A DNA stretch of 64,000 nt, taken from positions 85,995 through 149,994 of the forward strand of contig JAACSL010000005.1 in NCBI GenBank assembly GCA_009993955.1, read 5' to 3'. The stretch is from Paraglaciecola sp. (GTDB lineage: Bacteria; Pseudomonadota; Gammaproteobacteria; Enterobacterales; Alteromonadaceae). Made by a program: the position numbers and the translations under genes. The notes below the pieces were generated by a model. It worked only from the letters and a program-made list of their open reading frames with translations. It was not told the origin of the DNA and ran no database searches. Shown here piece by piece: positions 52,865 through 63,402 of this stretch. Each line of letters starts with the position of its first letter. The stretch's first letter is position 1.

Positions 52865-54157
52865 ATGAAATTAATCGTAGTAAGTTTATTTGTTGCTGTG
52901 CTGTTCTCAACATCGGCTAAAGCGGCGCCAGAAATGCTTGATAGCGTCGCGGTGATCGTTGATCAAGGCGTGGTGCTTGAAAGCCAAATTGAAGAATTGG
53001 TGGCAACAGTAAAACGTAATGCCATTCAAAATAATCAAACCTTACCCTCTGATCGTGCATTGCGTACTCAGGCCATTGAGCGTTTGATTGTAGACAGTTT
53101 GCAAACCCAAATGGCCGAGCGCATGGGTATTCAAATCAGTGATCCTCAGCTGGATCAAACCATTGCCAATATTGCGCAAAACGACAAAATGACGCTGGCA
53201 GAATTGCGCGAAAAAATCGCTGCAGAAGGCATGACTTATGAAGTGTATCGGGAAGAGATCCGCAAGGAACTCATCGTGGGTGAAGTGCGCCGCGCCAACG
53301 TGCGTCGTCGCATCTATATCACGCCGCAAGAAGTAAACAACCTGATAAAACTGATAGATGAGCAAGGTGGACAGCAGGCAGAATATCGCTTAGGGCATAT
53401 TTTGATAGCCTTCCCCAATGAGCCGTCTGATGATGACGTAGCCAAAGCGCGTGACACGGCTGACAAGGTGCTTGAGTTGCTTAACTCAGGTTCGGAATTT
53501 GCCAAAATTGCCACTGCTTCGTCCTCTGCAGCCAACGCGCTCGAAGGGGGTGATATGGGCTGGATGAATATTAACTCCATGCCGACTTTGTTTGCCGAAG
53601 CGGTGCAAAATCGCAGTAAAGATGAACTCATTGGCCCCATTCGTAGTGGCGCAGGTTTTCACATTTTGAAAGTTATCGATACTCGTGGCATCGAGAAAGT
53701 TGAAGTGGTGGAAATGAATTCACGTCACATTTTGATCAAACCCTCGGTGATTTTAAGTGACGAAAAAGCCGTGCAGATGCTCAAAGAGTTTCGCGCGAAA
53801 ATTCTCGCTGGTGAAGCTGATTTTGCCACCTTGGCTAAAGAGCACTCAGCTGACCCGGGTTCAGCCTTAAAAGGTGGTGAATTAGGCTGGGCCGATCCAA
53901 ATGTGTATGTGCCTGAATTCAGAGATACCTTAAATGCCTTGGAAGTGAATGAAATTAGCCAACCTGTGCGTTCTGTACATGGCTGGCACTTAATGCAGTT
54001 GCTCGACAAGCGCGTTGGTGACGCGACGGAAAAACTCAAAGAAGACAAGGCTTATCAGCTGCTTTATCAGCGTAAGTTTTCTGAAGAAACTGATGCTTGG
54101 TTACGTGAAATCCGTGCCACTGCCTATATCGATGTTATTCCTAAAAAAGAACGTTGA
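52865..54157 (+). CDS. surA: Periplasmic chaperone and PPIase SurA
   Basis: This 430-residue protein escorts outer-membrane proteins through the periplasm. It has a signal peptide (LFVAVLFSTSAKAAP), the SurA N-terminal helical domain (LDSVAVIVDQGVVLESQIEE onward) and two parvulin domains, starting near YRLGHILIAFP (about 177) and MNSRHILIKPS (about 285). The sequence before its ATG repeats AAAAGT and lacks a strong Shine-Dalgarno. It abuts pdxA without a gap. Confidence 0.96.
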   Translation: MKLIVVSLFVAVLFSTSAKAAPEMLDSVAVIVDQGVVLESQIEELVATVKRNAIQNNQTLPSDRALRTQAIERLIVDSLQTQMAERMGIQISDPQLDQTIANIAQNDKMTLAELREKIAAEGMTYEVYREEIRKELIVGEVRRANVRRRIYITPQEVNNLIKLIDEQGGQQAEYRLGHILIAFPNEPSDDDVAKARDTADKVLELLNSGSEFAKIATASSSAANALEGGDMGWMNINSMPTLFAEAVQNRSKDELIGPIRSGAGFHILKVIDTRGIEKVEVVEMNSRHILIKPSVILSDEKAVQMLKEFRAKILAGEADFATLAKEHSADPGSALKGGELGWADPNVYVPEFRDTLNALEVNEISQPVRSVHGWHLMQLLDKRVGDATEKLKEDKAYQLLYQRKFSEETDAWLREIRATAYIDVIPKKER

Positions 54158-55141
54158 GTGAGTCTAACGAAATTAGCGATAACCCCCGGTGAACCAGCAG
54201 GCATTGGTCCAGACCTGCTGATCCAACTGGCCCAACAAGCTTGGAACGTGCAGTTGGTGGCCTTTGCCGATGCAAGTATGTTACAAGCTCGTGCGGCTTT
54301 ACTGGGGCTAGACTTAGCGATACTGCCCTACGACCAAAACGCCAAGGTTTTACCCGCCGCCAAACAGTTATATTGTGTCAACATTGATTGTGCAGTGCCA
54401 CCGCAAGCGGGGCAACTTGATAAACGCAATAGCCCTTATGTATTAGCAACCTTAGGCGCAGCCGCTTCACGTACACTTAACGGTGAGTTTGACGCGTTGG
54501 TCACGGGCCCCGTGCACAAAGGTATCATCAACGAAGCGGGGGTGCCTTTTAGTGGCCATACCGAATTTTTTGCCGAACTGGCCAATACCCCTGACGTAGT
54601 GATGATGCTGGCGACCCAGGGTTTACGTGTTGTCCTAGCCACCACGCATTTGCCCCTTGCTCAGGTACCAAGTGCCATTACCTATGACGGCTTACGCAAA
54701 ACGCTGCATATTGTGCATCAAGAATTACAGCAAAAATTTGCCATCAAACAACCGCATATTCTCGTGTGTGGACTTAATCCCCATGCGGGTGAAGACGGTC
54801 ACTTAGGCATGGAAGAAATCACTACTATTACCCCAGCCTTGGATAGCTTGAGAGCAGAAGGCTTGTTGTTAAGCGGTCCGCTGCCTGCTGACACATTATT
54901 CAATCCTCATTATTTGGCCAAGGCAGATGCTGTATTGGCGATGTATCATGATCAAGGCTTACCCGTGTTAAAATACAAAGGCTTTGGCGCCGCAGTAAAC
55001 ATTACCCTTGGCCTACCTTTCATCCGTACATCGGTTGATCACGGTACGGCCTTAGATCTCGCCGGTACCGGCAAAGCAAGCATAGGAAGCTTTGCCTATG
55101 CTATAGAAAGCGCAATTTCATTGGTAACGACACATGAGTAA
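54158..55141 (+). CDS. pdxA: 4-hydroxythreonine-4-phosphate dehydrogenase
   Basis: This 327-residue enzyme oxidises 4-phosphohydroxy-threonine in pyridoxal phosphate synthesis. Family motifs are [14 protein letters not shown] at the start, the metal His in [11 protein letters not shown] (about 135), [14 protein letters not shown] (about 207) and [17 protein letters not shown] (about 261) with the third metal His. The start is GTG 54158, directly after the surA TGA. It overlaps rsmA by 8 bases. Confidence 0.97.
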   Translation: MSLTKLAITPGEPAGIGPDLLIQLAQQAWNVQLVAFADASMLQARAALLGLDLAILPYDQNAKVLPAAKQLYCVNIDCAVPPQAGQLDKRNSPYVLATLGAAASRTLNGEFDALVTGPVHKGIINEAGVPFSGHTEFFAELANTPDVVMMLATQGLRVVLATTHLPLAQVPSAITYDGLRKTLHIVHQELQQKFAIKQPHILVCGLNPHAGEDGHLGMEEITTITPALDSLRAEGLLLSGPLPADTLFNPHYLAKADAVLAMYHDQGLPVLKYKGFGAAVNITLGLPFIRTSVDHGTALDLAGTGKASIGSFAYAIESAISLVTTHE

Positions 55142-55946
55142 ACAACATCTCGGTCATACAGCACGTAAACGCTTTGGCCAAAACTTTTTGCATGACTTGT
55201 TTGTCATCGACCAAATTGTCGGAGCGATTCATCCTCAAGAAGGCGAAAACTTAGTAGAGATAGGCCCGGGCCTCGGTGCGCTAACTGAGCCGGTTTGTGC
55301 GCAAGTATCGGCTTTAACCGTGGTAGAACTGGATCGGGATCTCGCTGCGCGGCTGCGTTCTCACCATAGTTTAGCCAGTAAACTCACCATCATTGAAAGC
55401 GATGCTTTAAAATTTGATTTTTCAAGTTTATGTAAAACAGACAAACCCTTACGTGTCTTTGGCAATTTACCTTACAACATTTCAACCCCTTTGATGTTCC
55501 ACCTCTTTTCTTTTGCTACACAGGTAAAAGACATGCATTTTATGTTGCAACAAGAGGTTGTAAATCGCTTAGCTGCCGCCCCTGGCAATAAAAACTACGG
55601 GCGTTTGTCGGTTATGGCGCAGTATCACTGCCAAGTAATACCTGTATTACACGTGCCACCAGAAGCCTTTAATCCACCGCCCAAAGTAGAGTCGGCCGTG
55701 GTGAGATTGATCCCACACCAGGTCAAACCGGTGAGTGTGTTAAGTGAGGAAAGTTTACATACGGTCTGTGCCCAAGCGTTTAATCAACGGCGCAAAACCA
55801 TACGCAACAGTTTAAAAGACAGCCTCAGTGAGCAGCAGATTATCGATTTAGGCATCAATCCTGAATTACGCGCTGAAAATTTATCGTTGGTACAATTTGC
55901 CCAACTCGCCAACGCCAAGACAACGATGGAGACTGCATCATGTTAG
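55134..55946 (+). CDS. rsmA: 16S rRNA dimethyladenosine transferase
   Basis: This 270-residue SAM-dependent enzyme dimethylates the two adjacent adenines in the 3' hairpin of 16S rRNA during 30S maturation. It has [11 protein letters not shown], the SAM loop [14 protein letters not shown] (about 42), the acidic VVELDRDLA, and the target-base motif GNLPYNIST (about 113). Its 3' end overlaps apaG by 7 bases. Confidence 0.97.
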   Translation: MSKQHLGHTARKRFGQNFLHDLFVIDQIVGAIHPQEGENLVEIGPGLGALTEPVCAQVSALTVVELDRDLAARLRSHHSLASKLTIIESDALKFDFSSLCKTDKPLRVFGNLPYNISTPLMFHLFSFATQVKDMHFMLQQEVVNRLAAAPGNKNYGRLSVMAQYHCQVIPVLHVPPEAFNPPPKVESAVVRLIPHQVKPVSVLSEESLHTVCAQAFNQRRKTIRNSLKDSLSEQQIIDLGINPELRAENLSLVQFAQLANAKTTMETASC

Positions 55947-56314
55947 AACAGCTGTGGCCAATGAAAATTACCGTGACAACGGCCTATCTGTCTGAGCATT
56001 CACCCGAAAACAAATATGCCTTTTCGTACAATGTCAGTATTAAAAACTTAGGGGCCAGCGAGATTAAATTAGTCAATCGCTACTGGTTAATCACTGATGG
56101 CAACGGCAAGGTAAGTGAGGTACGTGGACCCGGTGTGGTAGGTCAACAGCCGCTCATTGCCCCAGGTCAGAGTTTTCGTTATGCCAGTGGCGCAATACTC
56201 GATACGCCGGTGGGTACGATGCAAGGTTATTATGAGATGCAGGACGGTGACGGTAACATGTATCAAGCCCCTATTGACGTATTCGGTTTGGCTGTGCCCA
56301 ATTTGGTTAATTAA
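55940..56314 (+). CDS. apaG: ApaG domain protein
   Basis: This 124-residue single-domain protein (DUF525, fibronectin-like fold) has [19 protein letters not shown] and [20 protein letters not shown], both conserved. Its biochemical role is not settled; the gene is linked to apaH in most Gammaproteobacteria. It overlaps rsmA upstream and lies two bases before the apaH start. Confidence 0.95.
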   Translation: MLEQLWPMKITVTTAYLSEHSPENKYAFSYNVSIKNLGASEIKLVNRYWLITDGNGKVSEVRGPGVVGQQPLIAPGQSFRYASGAILDTPVGTMQGYYEMQDGDGNMYQAPIDVFGLAVPNLVN

Positions 56315-56316
56315 TC

Positions 56317-57129
56317 GTGGCTGACTATGTGGTAGGCGATATCCAAGGCTGTTTTGATGGCTTACAGCGTTTGCTACAACACATTCACTTTGATCCCACC
56401 AGCGATACGCTCACGGCAGTAGGTGACTTGGTAGGCCGTGGTCCGCAGTCGCTGCAAACCCTCGACTATTTAATCAATCTAGGCGAGCGTTTTCAAACAG
56501 TGCTCGGCAATCATGATTTGCACTTGTTGGCCGTTTACTGCGGCATCCGCAAGAAAAAAGCCTCAGACAAGTTTGATGCCTTACTCGCCAGCCCTAATAT
56601 CAAACGCTATATCTCTTGGCTAAGAGCCAAACCCCTCGCCCTGACTTTAGGTGACAATGTATTAGTCACCCATGCCGGCCTGTATCCAAGCTGGTCAACG
56701 GCACAAGCTTTGGCATTAAGCACAGAATGCCAACTGGCCTTGCAAAGTGCAGATTGGAAAACCTTATTATCACACATGTATGGTGATGAACCTTCACGAT
56801 GGCAAGCTGATTTAGCCGGCAACGATCGCCTGCGATTTATCATTAATGCCTTTACCCGCATGCGTTATATGCAAGATGCAGAAACCCTTGATTTTAGCTG
56901 CAAAGAAGCGCCTGCCCTAGCGCCTAGCTCCCTAACTCCTTGGTTTAAGATCAGCAACAAACAACTCCATCCAGATACAAAATTGGTGTTTGGGCATTGG
57001 GCAACCTTAGCCGGTTACACATCGAACCCACAGATGATTGCCTTGGACACGGGTTATATTTGGGGGCAACAAATGACATGTTGGCAACGACAAAACCAAT
57101 GCAAATATACAATCGACTATCAAGAATAA
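56317..57129 (+). CDS. apaH: Diadenosine tetraphosphatase ApaH
   Basis: This 270-residue metallophosphatase hydrolyses Ap4A symmetrically to two ADP, and its relatives also remove Np4 caps from RNA. The metal-binding motifs GDIQGCFDGL (residue 7), GDLVGRGP (about 37) and GNHDLHL (about 64) are intact, with THAGLYPSW (about 119) and FGHWATLAGY (about 227) completing the site. GTG start. It is the last gene of the lptD operon. Confidence 0.96.
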   Translation: MADYVVGDIQGCFDGLQRLLQHIHFDPTSDTLTAVGDLVGRGPQSLQTLDYLINLGERFQTVLGNHDLHLLAVYCGIRKKKASDKFDALLASPNIKRYISWLRAKPLALTLGDNVLVTHAGLYPSWSTAQALALSTECQLALQSADWKTLLSHMYGDEPSRWQADLAGNDRLRFIINAFTRMRYMQDAETLDFSCKEAPALAPSSLTPWFKISNKQLHPDTKLVFGHWATLAGYTSNPQMIALDTGYIWGQQMTCWQRQNQCKYTIDYQE

Positions 57130-57292
57130 TGCTCAGGTGTCGATACTTAAGCCATTGATAAAGGCGGATTTCGTCTTTGTGCTCGTTGTGGAAAATGTAT
57201 TTTTAAAGTGTTAATTTAGCGGAAATAATCTAGGATTAGTTTTCTTAGTAATAACTCGATTTGTTCACTACCCAGTATATAAGAGGCCAAGA

Positions 57293-59317
57293 ATGAAAAT
57301 AACAGTAGCCCATCGTGTTGTAGGCGGATTTCTTTTAATTACGGCTTTGCTGTTTATACTCGGTATCGTTGCGCTGACAAGCTTGAAGAGCATCGAGGAT
57401 GCGACCGACCAAGTTAATACTTTAACTATCCCAGCAGTGAGCGGTAGCAGTCAGCTAAAAGTGTCTTTTTTGAACATGGGGCGCTTAACCACCGAAGCCT
57501 ATTACGAAACTGAGCTAGCCGAACTGAGCAATAAAGTGTCTGCGTTTGAAACCAGCAAAGCAAAATTCGACGATGAAATGCGCACCTTAACGGCAATTGT
57601 TGCCAAGGACGCAGAACTACGTAATTCATTGGTGGAAACAGAATCGATTTATAGCGATTATTTGCAAAATGTCACGTCCATTTTTGATAATAAAAAAGCC
57701 TCCCTTGAATACGCCTCAAAAGTCGCCGACATGCTGTCGAATATCGAAGACAACGCGGATGACACCTCCACCTTTATTATCGACTTTGCCGATTTAGACG
57801 CCGTGCAAAACAGTCCACAGCTGCGTAAAGCCGCAGAAATTAGCCGTGGCTTAGAAACAACCTTAACCTCGCTGTTAACCGTGGGGGCTGACTATGTCAA
57901 AACCACCACCTTGGTCAGAGCGGATACCTTGGGCAATGAAGTGAATCTTGTGGTTAACCAAATCAAAGACAAGGTCACTGAGATCCGTGCCGCAGCCAAT
58001 GGCCGTGACAATAGCGGCACCTTAAACGAAATGTATGCACTGATGGATTCTGTCACCGAAGCCGTCAGCTCATCCAACGGTTTAATCCAAACCCAACTCA
58101 AACGTTTGAACAGTAAAGACCAAGCAACCAAGTCCTACCTGAATTCTGAAGCAAATATCAATCAGGCAGTGGGTAAATTAGATGATCTACTACGGATTAC
58201 CGATAAAAAGACTGAAAGCAGCAAAAAACAAGTGGCCAGTTCTGTTACATCTGGTTTGACTTGGACCATTATCATTGGTTTGGCATCTGTGGTGATTGCT
58301 GCAGCCATTGCTTATTTCACTGTCATGGCCATCATCAAGCCTCTACATAAAGTCAATGAGATGCTGAAAATTGTTTCATCAGGGGATTTAACCCGTAAGT
58401 TAGACGATTCAAAAGACGATGAGTTTGGTGACTTGGCAAAAAACTGCAATAACTTGATCAATAGTTTGAAAGGTTTGATATCCGGTATCAGTTCACGTGC
58501 TGCGCAACTGGCTGCAGCGGCAGAAGAGACTTCAACGGTTACGGCGCAAACCACCGTATCGATACAAGAGCAAAAATCACAAGTTGCGCAAGTTGCGGCG
58601 GCAACCACCGAGATGCACAGTACGTCGCAAATGGTAACTCAAAGCGCTGAGCATACCCTTAATCAGATTCGTCATGCCGACAGCGAAGCCGAAAAAGTTA
58701 AACTTATCTCTGAAGAGAATAAATCAACGATATTGGTGCTTGCCCAGGATGTTGAGCAAGCTGCCAACGTTATCAACAAATTGCATCAAGACAGTGCCAG
58801 TATCGGCGGTATTCTAGATGTTATTCGTGGTGTGGCTGACCAAACAAACTTATTGGCTCTAAACGCCGCCATTGAAGCAGCGCGTGCGGGAGAACAGGGT
58901 CGTGGTTTCGCGGTGGTAGCGGATGAAGTGAGAACGTTAGCTAGCCGCACACAAAAATCCACTCAAGAAATTAACTCGATGATCGAAGTACTGCAGGCAG
59001 GTGCAGAAAAAGCCGTAGCGGTAATGAATCAGGGTAAAGAACAAACCACGTTGTGTGTACAACAAACCGAAAAAGCAACGGTTGCTCTACAGCTGATCAC
59101 CGATGCGGTACATAAGGCTTACGATGTCAGTAGTCAAATCGAACAATCCGCCAAAGAACAAAATGTGGTGTCATTAGAAATCAGCGAGAAATTAGAAAAC
59201 ATCGTTGGCATTGCCGAGCAAACTACTGTGGGTGCTCATCAAACCTCAGAGTCGAGCATGGAAGTTGCGCGCTTGGCCGAAGAACTACAAAACTCGGTAC
59301 GTCAATTCAGAGTATAA
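57293..59317 (+). CDS. Methyl-accepting chemotaxis protein
   Basis: This 674-residue receptor has a first membrane helix (about 10-32), a helical periplasmic sensor of about 285 residues without PAS/Cache landmarks, a second helix (about 322-345), a HAMP domain (about 346-398) and the signalling hairpin. The tip sequence [20 protein letters not shown] (about 514) is canonical and binds CheA/CheW. There is no C-terminal CheR-docking pentapeptide. The ligand is unknown. A single-gene unit with an AGAGG ribosome site and a strong terminator. Confidence 0.94.
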   Translation: MKITVAHRVVGGFLLITALLFILGIVALTSLKSIEDATDQVNTLTIPAVSGSSQLKVSFLNMGRLTTEAYYETELAELSNKVSAFETSKAKFDDEMRTLTAIVAKDAELRNSLVETESIYSDYLQNVTSIFDNKKASLEYASKVADMLSNIEDNADDTSTFIIDFADLDAVQNSPQLRKAAEISRGLETTLTSLLTVGADYVKTTTLVRADTLGNEVNLVVNQIKDKVTEIRAAANGRDNSGTLNEMYALMDSVTEAVSSSNGLIQTQLKRLNSKDQATKSYLNSEANINQAVGKLDDLLRITDKKTESSKKQVASSVTSGLTWTIIIGLASVVIAAAIAYFTVMAIIKPLHKVNEMLKIVSSGDLTRKLDDSKDDEFGDLAKNCNNLINSLKGLISGISSRAAQLAAAAEETSTVTAQTTVSIQEQKSQVAQVAAATTEMHSTSQMVTQSAEHTLNQIRHADSEAEKVKLISEENKSTILVLAQDVEQAANVINKLHQDSASIGGILDVIRGVADQTNLLALNAAIEAARAGEQGRGFAVVADEVRTLASRTQKSTQEINSMIEVLQAGAEKAVAVMNQGKEQTTLCVQQTEKATVALQLITDAVHKAYDVSSQIEQSAKEQNVVSLEISEKLENIVGIAEQTTVGAHQTSESSMEVARLAEELQNSVRQFRV

Positions 59318-59334
59318 ATTCAGGCAAGCCAAAT

Positions 59335-59363
59335 AAAAAAACCGCTAAATCAGCGGTTTTTTT
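59335..59363. terminator. Bidirectional rho-independent terminator
   Basis: ACCGCT (59341-59346) pairs with AGCGGT (59352-59357), flanked by a run of A on the left and T on the right that extend the stem. It ends the chemotaxis receptor gene and, on the other strand, the lysC-linked small gene. Confidence 0.9.
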
Positions 59364-59409
59364 GTGGTTTATTTTTAGCTCCGTACCGTGGTAAAAAACG
59401 TAAGCCGAG

Positions 59410-59589
59410 TCACTCCTCTGCCTGCATCCATTTTTTGATCAGTTCAGCAATGCGTTTATGGTCATTCTCGGCAAAATTGAGTAACAAGGCAGATACACGT
59501 TTTTTAGCCTTGACTTTGGGTTGCTGACGAGCAAAGAGCTTAGTCAACGGTGACTGATAATAAGCCCTAGGTTTTGCTTTCTCAGCCAC
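59410..59589 (-). CDS. 59-residue basic protein downstream of lysC
   Basis: A GTG-started frame of 59 codons follows lysC by nine bases on the same strand. It has AGGA six bases before the GTG and ends before the shared terminator. The N-terminal half is basic (AEKAKPRAYYQ; RQQPKVKAKKR), and the C-terminal half is a clean amphipathic helix (LLLNFAENDHKRIAELIKKW). Basic N-terminus plus amphipathic helix suggests nucleic-acid, ribosome or membrane contact, but I recognise no family. Placement and ribosome site make it likely real. Confidence 0.68.
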   Translation of the reverse strand: MAEKAKPRAYYQSPLTKLFARQQPKVKAKKRVSALLLNFAENDHKRIAELIKKWMQAEE

Positions 59590-59598
59590 GTTACATCC

Positions 59599-60939
59599 TT
59601 ACTCAAATAAGGCTTTGTGTAAGACTTTTACGACGTCTGTGCTGTCACTGCCCCGCACTAAAAACGACATATTGTGCGGGTTGGCACCGTAACAAATCAT
59701 GCGTAAGTTGTAATCGCTTACCGCACTGAATATTTTGCTCGATACGCCAGCAGCACTCTGCATGTTATTGCCCACTACGGTGACCAAATCAAAATTCTCC
59801 TCCACCAATACCGAACAGAATTCCCGTAATTCATCCAAGGTCTCGCGATTCAGACGTTGCAGCACCGAGTTTGGCGGATTATCCAAGGTAAACGACACGG
59901 CAATTTCAGAGGTTGTCACCAAATCAACACTCAATTTATGTTTGGCAATGATGGTGAATACTTTTTGCAAAAAACCTTGAGCAAACATCATTTTTGGAGT
60001 TTTGACCGTGACCATGACTTGATCTTTACGTCGGGTAATCGCGCGATACGCCGGTTCATGCTGACAATCACGCACTATCCACGTCCCGCCTTTTTCTGGC
60101 TCACGACTCGAACCAACAAACACCTTGATGTTTTGCCGCAGTGCAGGCTCCATGGTGGCTGGGTGCAACACCTTAGCGCCAAAGGTCGCCATCTCTGCCG
60201 CTTCTTCAAAACTCAATTCTGGCAGGGGCTGAGCAGCGCTGGTGATGCGAGGATCCGTGGTATAAACCCCAATCACGTCAGTCCAAATTTCGCAGGTAGC
60301 AGCATCAAGCGCTTCGGCTAACAGAGCAGCGGTGAAATCTGAACCACCCCGTCCCAAGGTTGTGGTATTACCTGCTTCATCAGCGCCGATGAAGCCTTGT
60401 GTAACCAAAACAGTGTGACTCAACTCAGGCAACATCAAACGCTGGGCAGCTTGGCGAATATCGTTTAATTGCGGGGCGGCTTGACCAAACTCGCTATCGG
60501 TTTTGAGTACTTTACGTACATCATAATTACTGGCATTAACCCCAAATTCTTTTAATACGGCACTGAATAACAGAGAAGACAAACGCTCACCGTGGGAAAT
60601 CAGAGCATCTTTGAGATCCGGTCGGTGCAATAACTCCTCATGCGTGGCGAGGGTTGTTAATGAATCCATCAATTCCGCTAATTTGTCGTTGACCTCCTGC
60701 GGCTTATCTAAGGCATGCAAGATGGCCTGCTGAATAACCGCTATCTCAGCGACTTTGCTGTGAATTTGCTCGGACGTCAGTGGCGTATGGGCAATATCCA
60801 CCAGCAGATTAGTCACGCCGGCCGACGCGCTGACGACCACAACTTTGGTGTTGAGATTATTTTTCACAATTTTTGCGCAATTTTGCATCGCCGCAAAATT
60901 AGCAACACTGGTACCACCAAATTTGGCTACATTTAACAC
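59599..60939 (-). CDS. lysC: Aspartate kinase (monofunctional)
   Basis: This 446-residue enzyme phosphorylates aspartate, the first step to lysine, threonine, methionine and diaminopimelate. It has the N-terminal LNVAKFGGTSVANF, VVVVSASAGVTNLLVDIA, TLGRGGSDFTAALLAE (about 205) and DVIGVYTTDPRI (about 230), then two ACT domains from about 300 (MVTVKTPKMMFAQGFLQKVF) for feedback control. The GTG at 60939 follows a GGGGGA site and begins at the conserved N-terminus; a GTG at 60963 would add eight residues. Which amino acid inhibits it cannot be read. Confidence 0.95.
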   Translation of the reverse strand: MLNVAKFGGTSVANFAAMQNCAKIVKNNLNTKVVVVSASAGVTNLLVDIAHTPLTSEQIHSKVAEIAVIQQAILHALDKPQEVNDKLAELMDSLTTLATHEELLHRPDLKDALISHGERLSSLLFSAVLKEFGVNASNYDVRKVLKTDSEFGQAAPQLNDIRQAAQRLMLPELSHTVLVTQGFIGADEAGNTTTLGRGGSDFTAALLAEALDAATCEIWTDVIGVYTTDPRITSAAQPLPELSFEEAAEMATFGAKVLHPATMEPALRQNIKVFVGSSREPEKGGTWIVRDCQHEPAYRAITRRKDQVMVTVKTPKMMFAQGFLQKVFTIIAKHKLSVDLVTTSEIAVSFTLDNPPNSVLQRLNRETLDELREFCSVLVEENFDLVTVVGNNMQSAAGVSSKIFSAVSDYNLRMICYGANPHNMSFLVRGSDSTDVVKVLHKALFE

Positions 60940-60976
60940 AATTTCCCCCTTGCCCAAGTCCACGATATTGAAGAAA

Positions 60977-61044
60977 AAACTAGCCTGTAAAAATACCAGT
61001 TTTGCCAGTCATACGAAAATAAAACTTAGTTTCACTTAGCTCAT
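60977..61044 (-). promoter_or_regulatory. lysC leader with terminator-like hairpin and minimal ORFs
   Basis: Reading the minus strand, AAGGGAG precedes ATG-AGC-TAA (61044-61036), then GTG opens an eight-codon frame (VKLSFIFV, 61035-61009). A stem AAACTGG/CTAGTTT (61002-60996 and 60983-60977, one G-U pair) is followed by a T-run, 37 bases before the lysC GTG. This resembles an attenuator, but the leader peptides are not lysine-rich. Confidence 0.35.
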
Positions 61045-61221
61045 TTTTATCTCCCTTAGAGCTAAATTAACCAATATTCGGTAAAAATTAACTCGCCACG
61101 AAGTGAACTGTAATCTATTGCAAAGACTATTAATCAGCGTGTTCCTTAGGCATGATACAAGGCAACCAATAAGCCTATTGTCAGCCACTCACCGACGTCA
61201 TATTTATTAAAAAGGTAGATC

Positions 61222-62769
61222 ATGAACAAATCCTCTTCCCTTGTTATATCTGCGCTCATTACCCTAACCAGTATTGTAGCCAGCATGTCCTTATTAGCCG
61301 CTGATGGAAGCTTACACAATCTCACTTTGCAGCAAACTCAAGAACTGTTAAAGACTCAAAAGCTCAGTAGCGTCGCGTTAGCTAACTACTACCTAGAGCG
61401 GATTTCACGTTTTGATAAACAAGGGCCGACGATTAATGCCATGGCACAAATGAACCCAGATTTGTTAAATCAAGCCAAGGCCTTGGATGAAAAAATAGCC
61501 AGTGGACAAGCCCTTGGCCCTTTATTTGGTGCCATGGTTGTCGTCAAAGACAACATTGATATTCACGGTTTAAGTAATACCGCTGGTTCATACTTGCTAC
61601 GTAAGCATTTTCCCAAAAACCATGCCTTTGTAATTCAGCAGTTAGTGGCTGCAGACGCGCTGATCTTGGGCAAAACCAACCTGTCTGAATGGGCCAACTT
61701 TCGATCTACTTTGTCATCCAGCGGTTGGAGCAGTTTGCACGGTCAAACGGTCAACCCCCACGATACACGCCGTTCGCCTTGTGGTTCAAGCTCTGGCTCT
61801 GGGGCAGCTATTGCCGCTGATTTTGCCTTGTTAGCCATAGGCACAGAGACGGATGGCTCGGTTACTTGCCCCGCCGCGGTTAACGGCATTGTTGGCATCA
61901 AACCTACCCTTGGATTAGTCAGTCGTAGTGGCATTATTCCTATCGCCCACTCACAAGATACCGCTGGTCCCATGACCAGAACCGTGAGTGATGCGGTGGC
62001 CTTGTTAGATGTGATGATGGCCAAAGATAACAACGATCCGCAGGCCCCGCCGCCTTTGCAACTAAGCCAGTATTTAGTGAAAGGTGGTTTAAGCGGCAAA
62101 CGCATCGGTATAGCCCGCAACTTGATGGGTTACCACAGTGAACTGGACAAGGTATTTGAACAGCAACTAACGATTTTGCGCCAAGCCGGTGCCATCTTGG
62201 TAGACAATGCAAATATAGAAACAAAAGGTCAGTGGGATGGCGCTGAGTACACGGTGTTGTTATCGGAATTTAAGGCCGATCTTCAACATTATTTAAGCCA
62301 AAGCGACGCTCCCTTTAAAACATTAACTGACGCGATTCGTTTAAACAGTGAATTTGCGGCGCAAACCATGCCGGTTTTTGGTCAGGAAATATTCTTGGCG
62401 GCTGAGCAAGCGCCAAGTTTAGATGAACAGGCGTATTTAAGCGCCTTAGCGGATTCGAAAAAATTCACCCGGGAATTAGGCATTGATGCGACCTTAGCTA
62501 AACATCAGCTCGCCATGTTGATCGCCCCAACCACCGCACCGGCTTGGATGATAGATCATATCGATGGTGATCATTACATGGGCTCCGCAGGTTCGGCCGC
62601 AGCGGTCAGTGGCTACCCGCATATCACTGTGCCAATGGGTAGGGTAAAACACATGCCGGTTAACATCAGTTTTATTGGTGGCTATCTTTCAGAACCTGTA
62701 TTGGTGCAAGCGGCGTACGAGTATGAACAACTCAGCCAAGCACGCATTTCTCCAACATTCGACCAATAG
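61222..62769 (+). CDS. Exported amidase (amidase-signature family)
   Basis: This 515-residue hydrolase has a signal peptide (VISALITLTSIVASMSLLAA) and the Ser-cisSer-Lys triad of the family: Lys in VVVKDNIDIHG (about 113), the first Ser in SPCGSSSGSGAAIAADF (about 189) and the nucleophile in GTETDGSVTCPAAVNG (about 213). The SVTCPA in place of SIRxPA is a common variation. It cleaves an amide, perhaps in peptidoglycan fragments, peptides or nitrogen sources outside the cytoplasm. Single gene with AAGG seven bases before the ATG. Confidence 0.93.
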   Translation: MNKSSSLVISALITLTSIVASMSLLAADGSLHNLTLQQTQELLKTQKLSSVALANYYLERISRFDKQGPTINAMAQMNPDLLNQAKALDEKIASGQALGPLFGAMVVVKDNIDIHGLSNTAGSYLLRKHFPKNHAFVIQQLVAADALILGKTNLSEWANFRSTLSSSGWSSLHGQTVNPHDTRRSPCGSSSGSGAAIAADFALLAIGTETDGSVTCPAAVNGIVGIKPTLGLVSRSGIIPIAHSQDTAGPMTRTVSDAVALLDVMMAKDNNDPQAPPPLQLSQYLVKGGLSGKRIGIARNLMGYHSELDKVFEQQLTILRQAGAILVDNANIETKGQWDGAEYTVLLSEFKADLQHYLSQSDAPFKTLTDAIRLNSEFAAQTMPVFGQEIFLAAEQAPSLDEQAYLSALADSKKFTRELGIDATLAKHQLAMLIAPTTAPAWMIDHIDGDHYMGSAGSAAAVSGYPHITVPMGRVKHMPVNISFIGGYLSEPVLVQAAYEYEQLSQARISPTFDQ

Positions 62770-62806
62770 TAGCCGGTAACGGAGAGCCCAAGGGCCTGAT
62801 ATCTCG

Positions 62807-63262
62807 CTAGAAATGACGTTCAGTAATCGTAACGATATCACCTACTTTGATGTCGTTACGTTTGAACCAACCCTTATTCATTTCCCAGGCATGACTGACT
62901 TCTTGAGATGATGTGATGGAAGTCTCATCATGGGCTTGCATGGCTTTAATATCGGTAATTACGCCGTCTTTGCGAATAAATGCCACATCTAAAGGGATGA
63001 GTGTATTACGCATCCACATACTGGCTACTCTACTTTGGTTGTAACTAAATAACATGCCACAATCAGTGCACAGTGACTCTCTGAACATTAAGCCTTGTGC
63101 ACGCAGTTCATAGGTATTGGCATACTCTAGGGCTAAGGTTTTACCGTTTACAGTGACTTTTACCTCGCCAAATATGGTGTCCTCTGGGCCTGCCATCGAC
63201 ATACCAGATAACAACAACATCAAGAACAATAACAAGGTGCGAGGGTGACTAAATTTCAGCAT
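62807..63262 (-). CDS. Exported DUF192 protein
   Basis: This 151-residue protein has a signal peptide (LLLFLMLLLSGMSMA) and one DUF192 domain: YANTYELRAQGLMFRESLC, GMLFSYNQSRVASMWMRNTL and PLDVAFIRKDGVITDI. Function is unknown; the family is small, secreted and widely found. The ATG at 63262 starts the signal peptide; a TTG nine bases earlier is in frame. The gene converges with the amidase gene. Confidence 0.9.
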   Translation of the reverse strand: MLKFSHPRTLLLFLMLLLSGMSMAGPEDTIFGEVKVTVNGKTLALEYANTYELRAQGLMFRESLCTDCGMLFSYNQSRVASMWMRNTLIPLDVAFIRKDGVITDIKAMQAHDETSITSSQEVSHAWEMNKGWFKRNDIKVGDIVTITERHF

Positions 63263-63402
63263 AAAGGTCAAAGTAAGCAGTGGGTTAGCGGATCAGTAGA
63301 TTACCGTTTTTTTACACGAACCGCCCAACTCTTTGTGATTTTTTACGTGTTTGTTTGGGCAGACTACCTGCCTGCCTTTTGTTGAAAACAGGCCTCGTCA
63401 CA

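Noticed and set aside
57130..57292. Sigma-28 flagellar promoter before the chemotaxis receptor gene
   Set aside because: TAAAGTGT is present, but the -10 element at the right distance does not match GCCGATAA; the alternative GGAAATAA is at the wrong spacing.
60940..61221. Lysine riboswitch before lysC
   Set aside because: The conserved junction motifs of the L box and its long five-helix layout are not recognisable; only a short terminator-like stem is visible.
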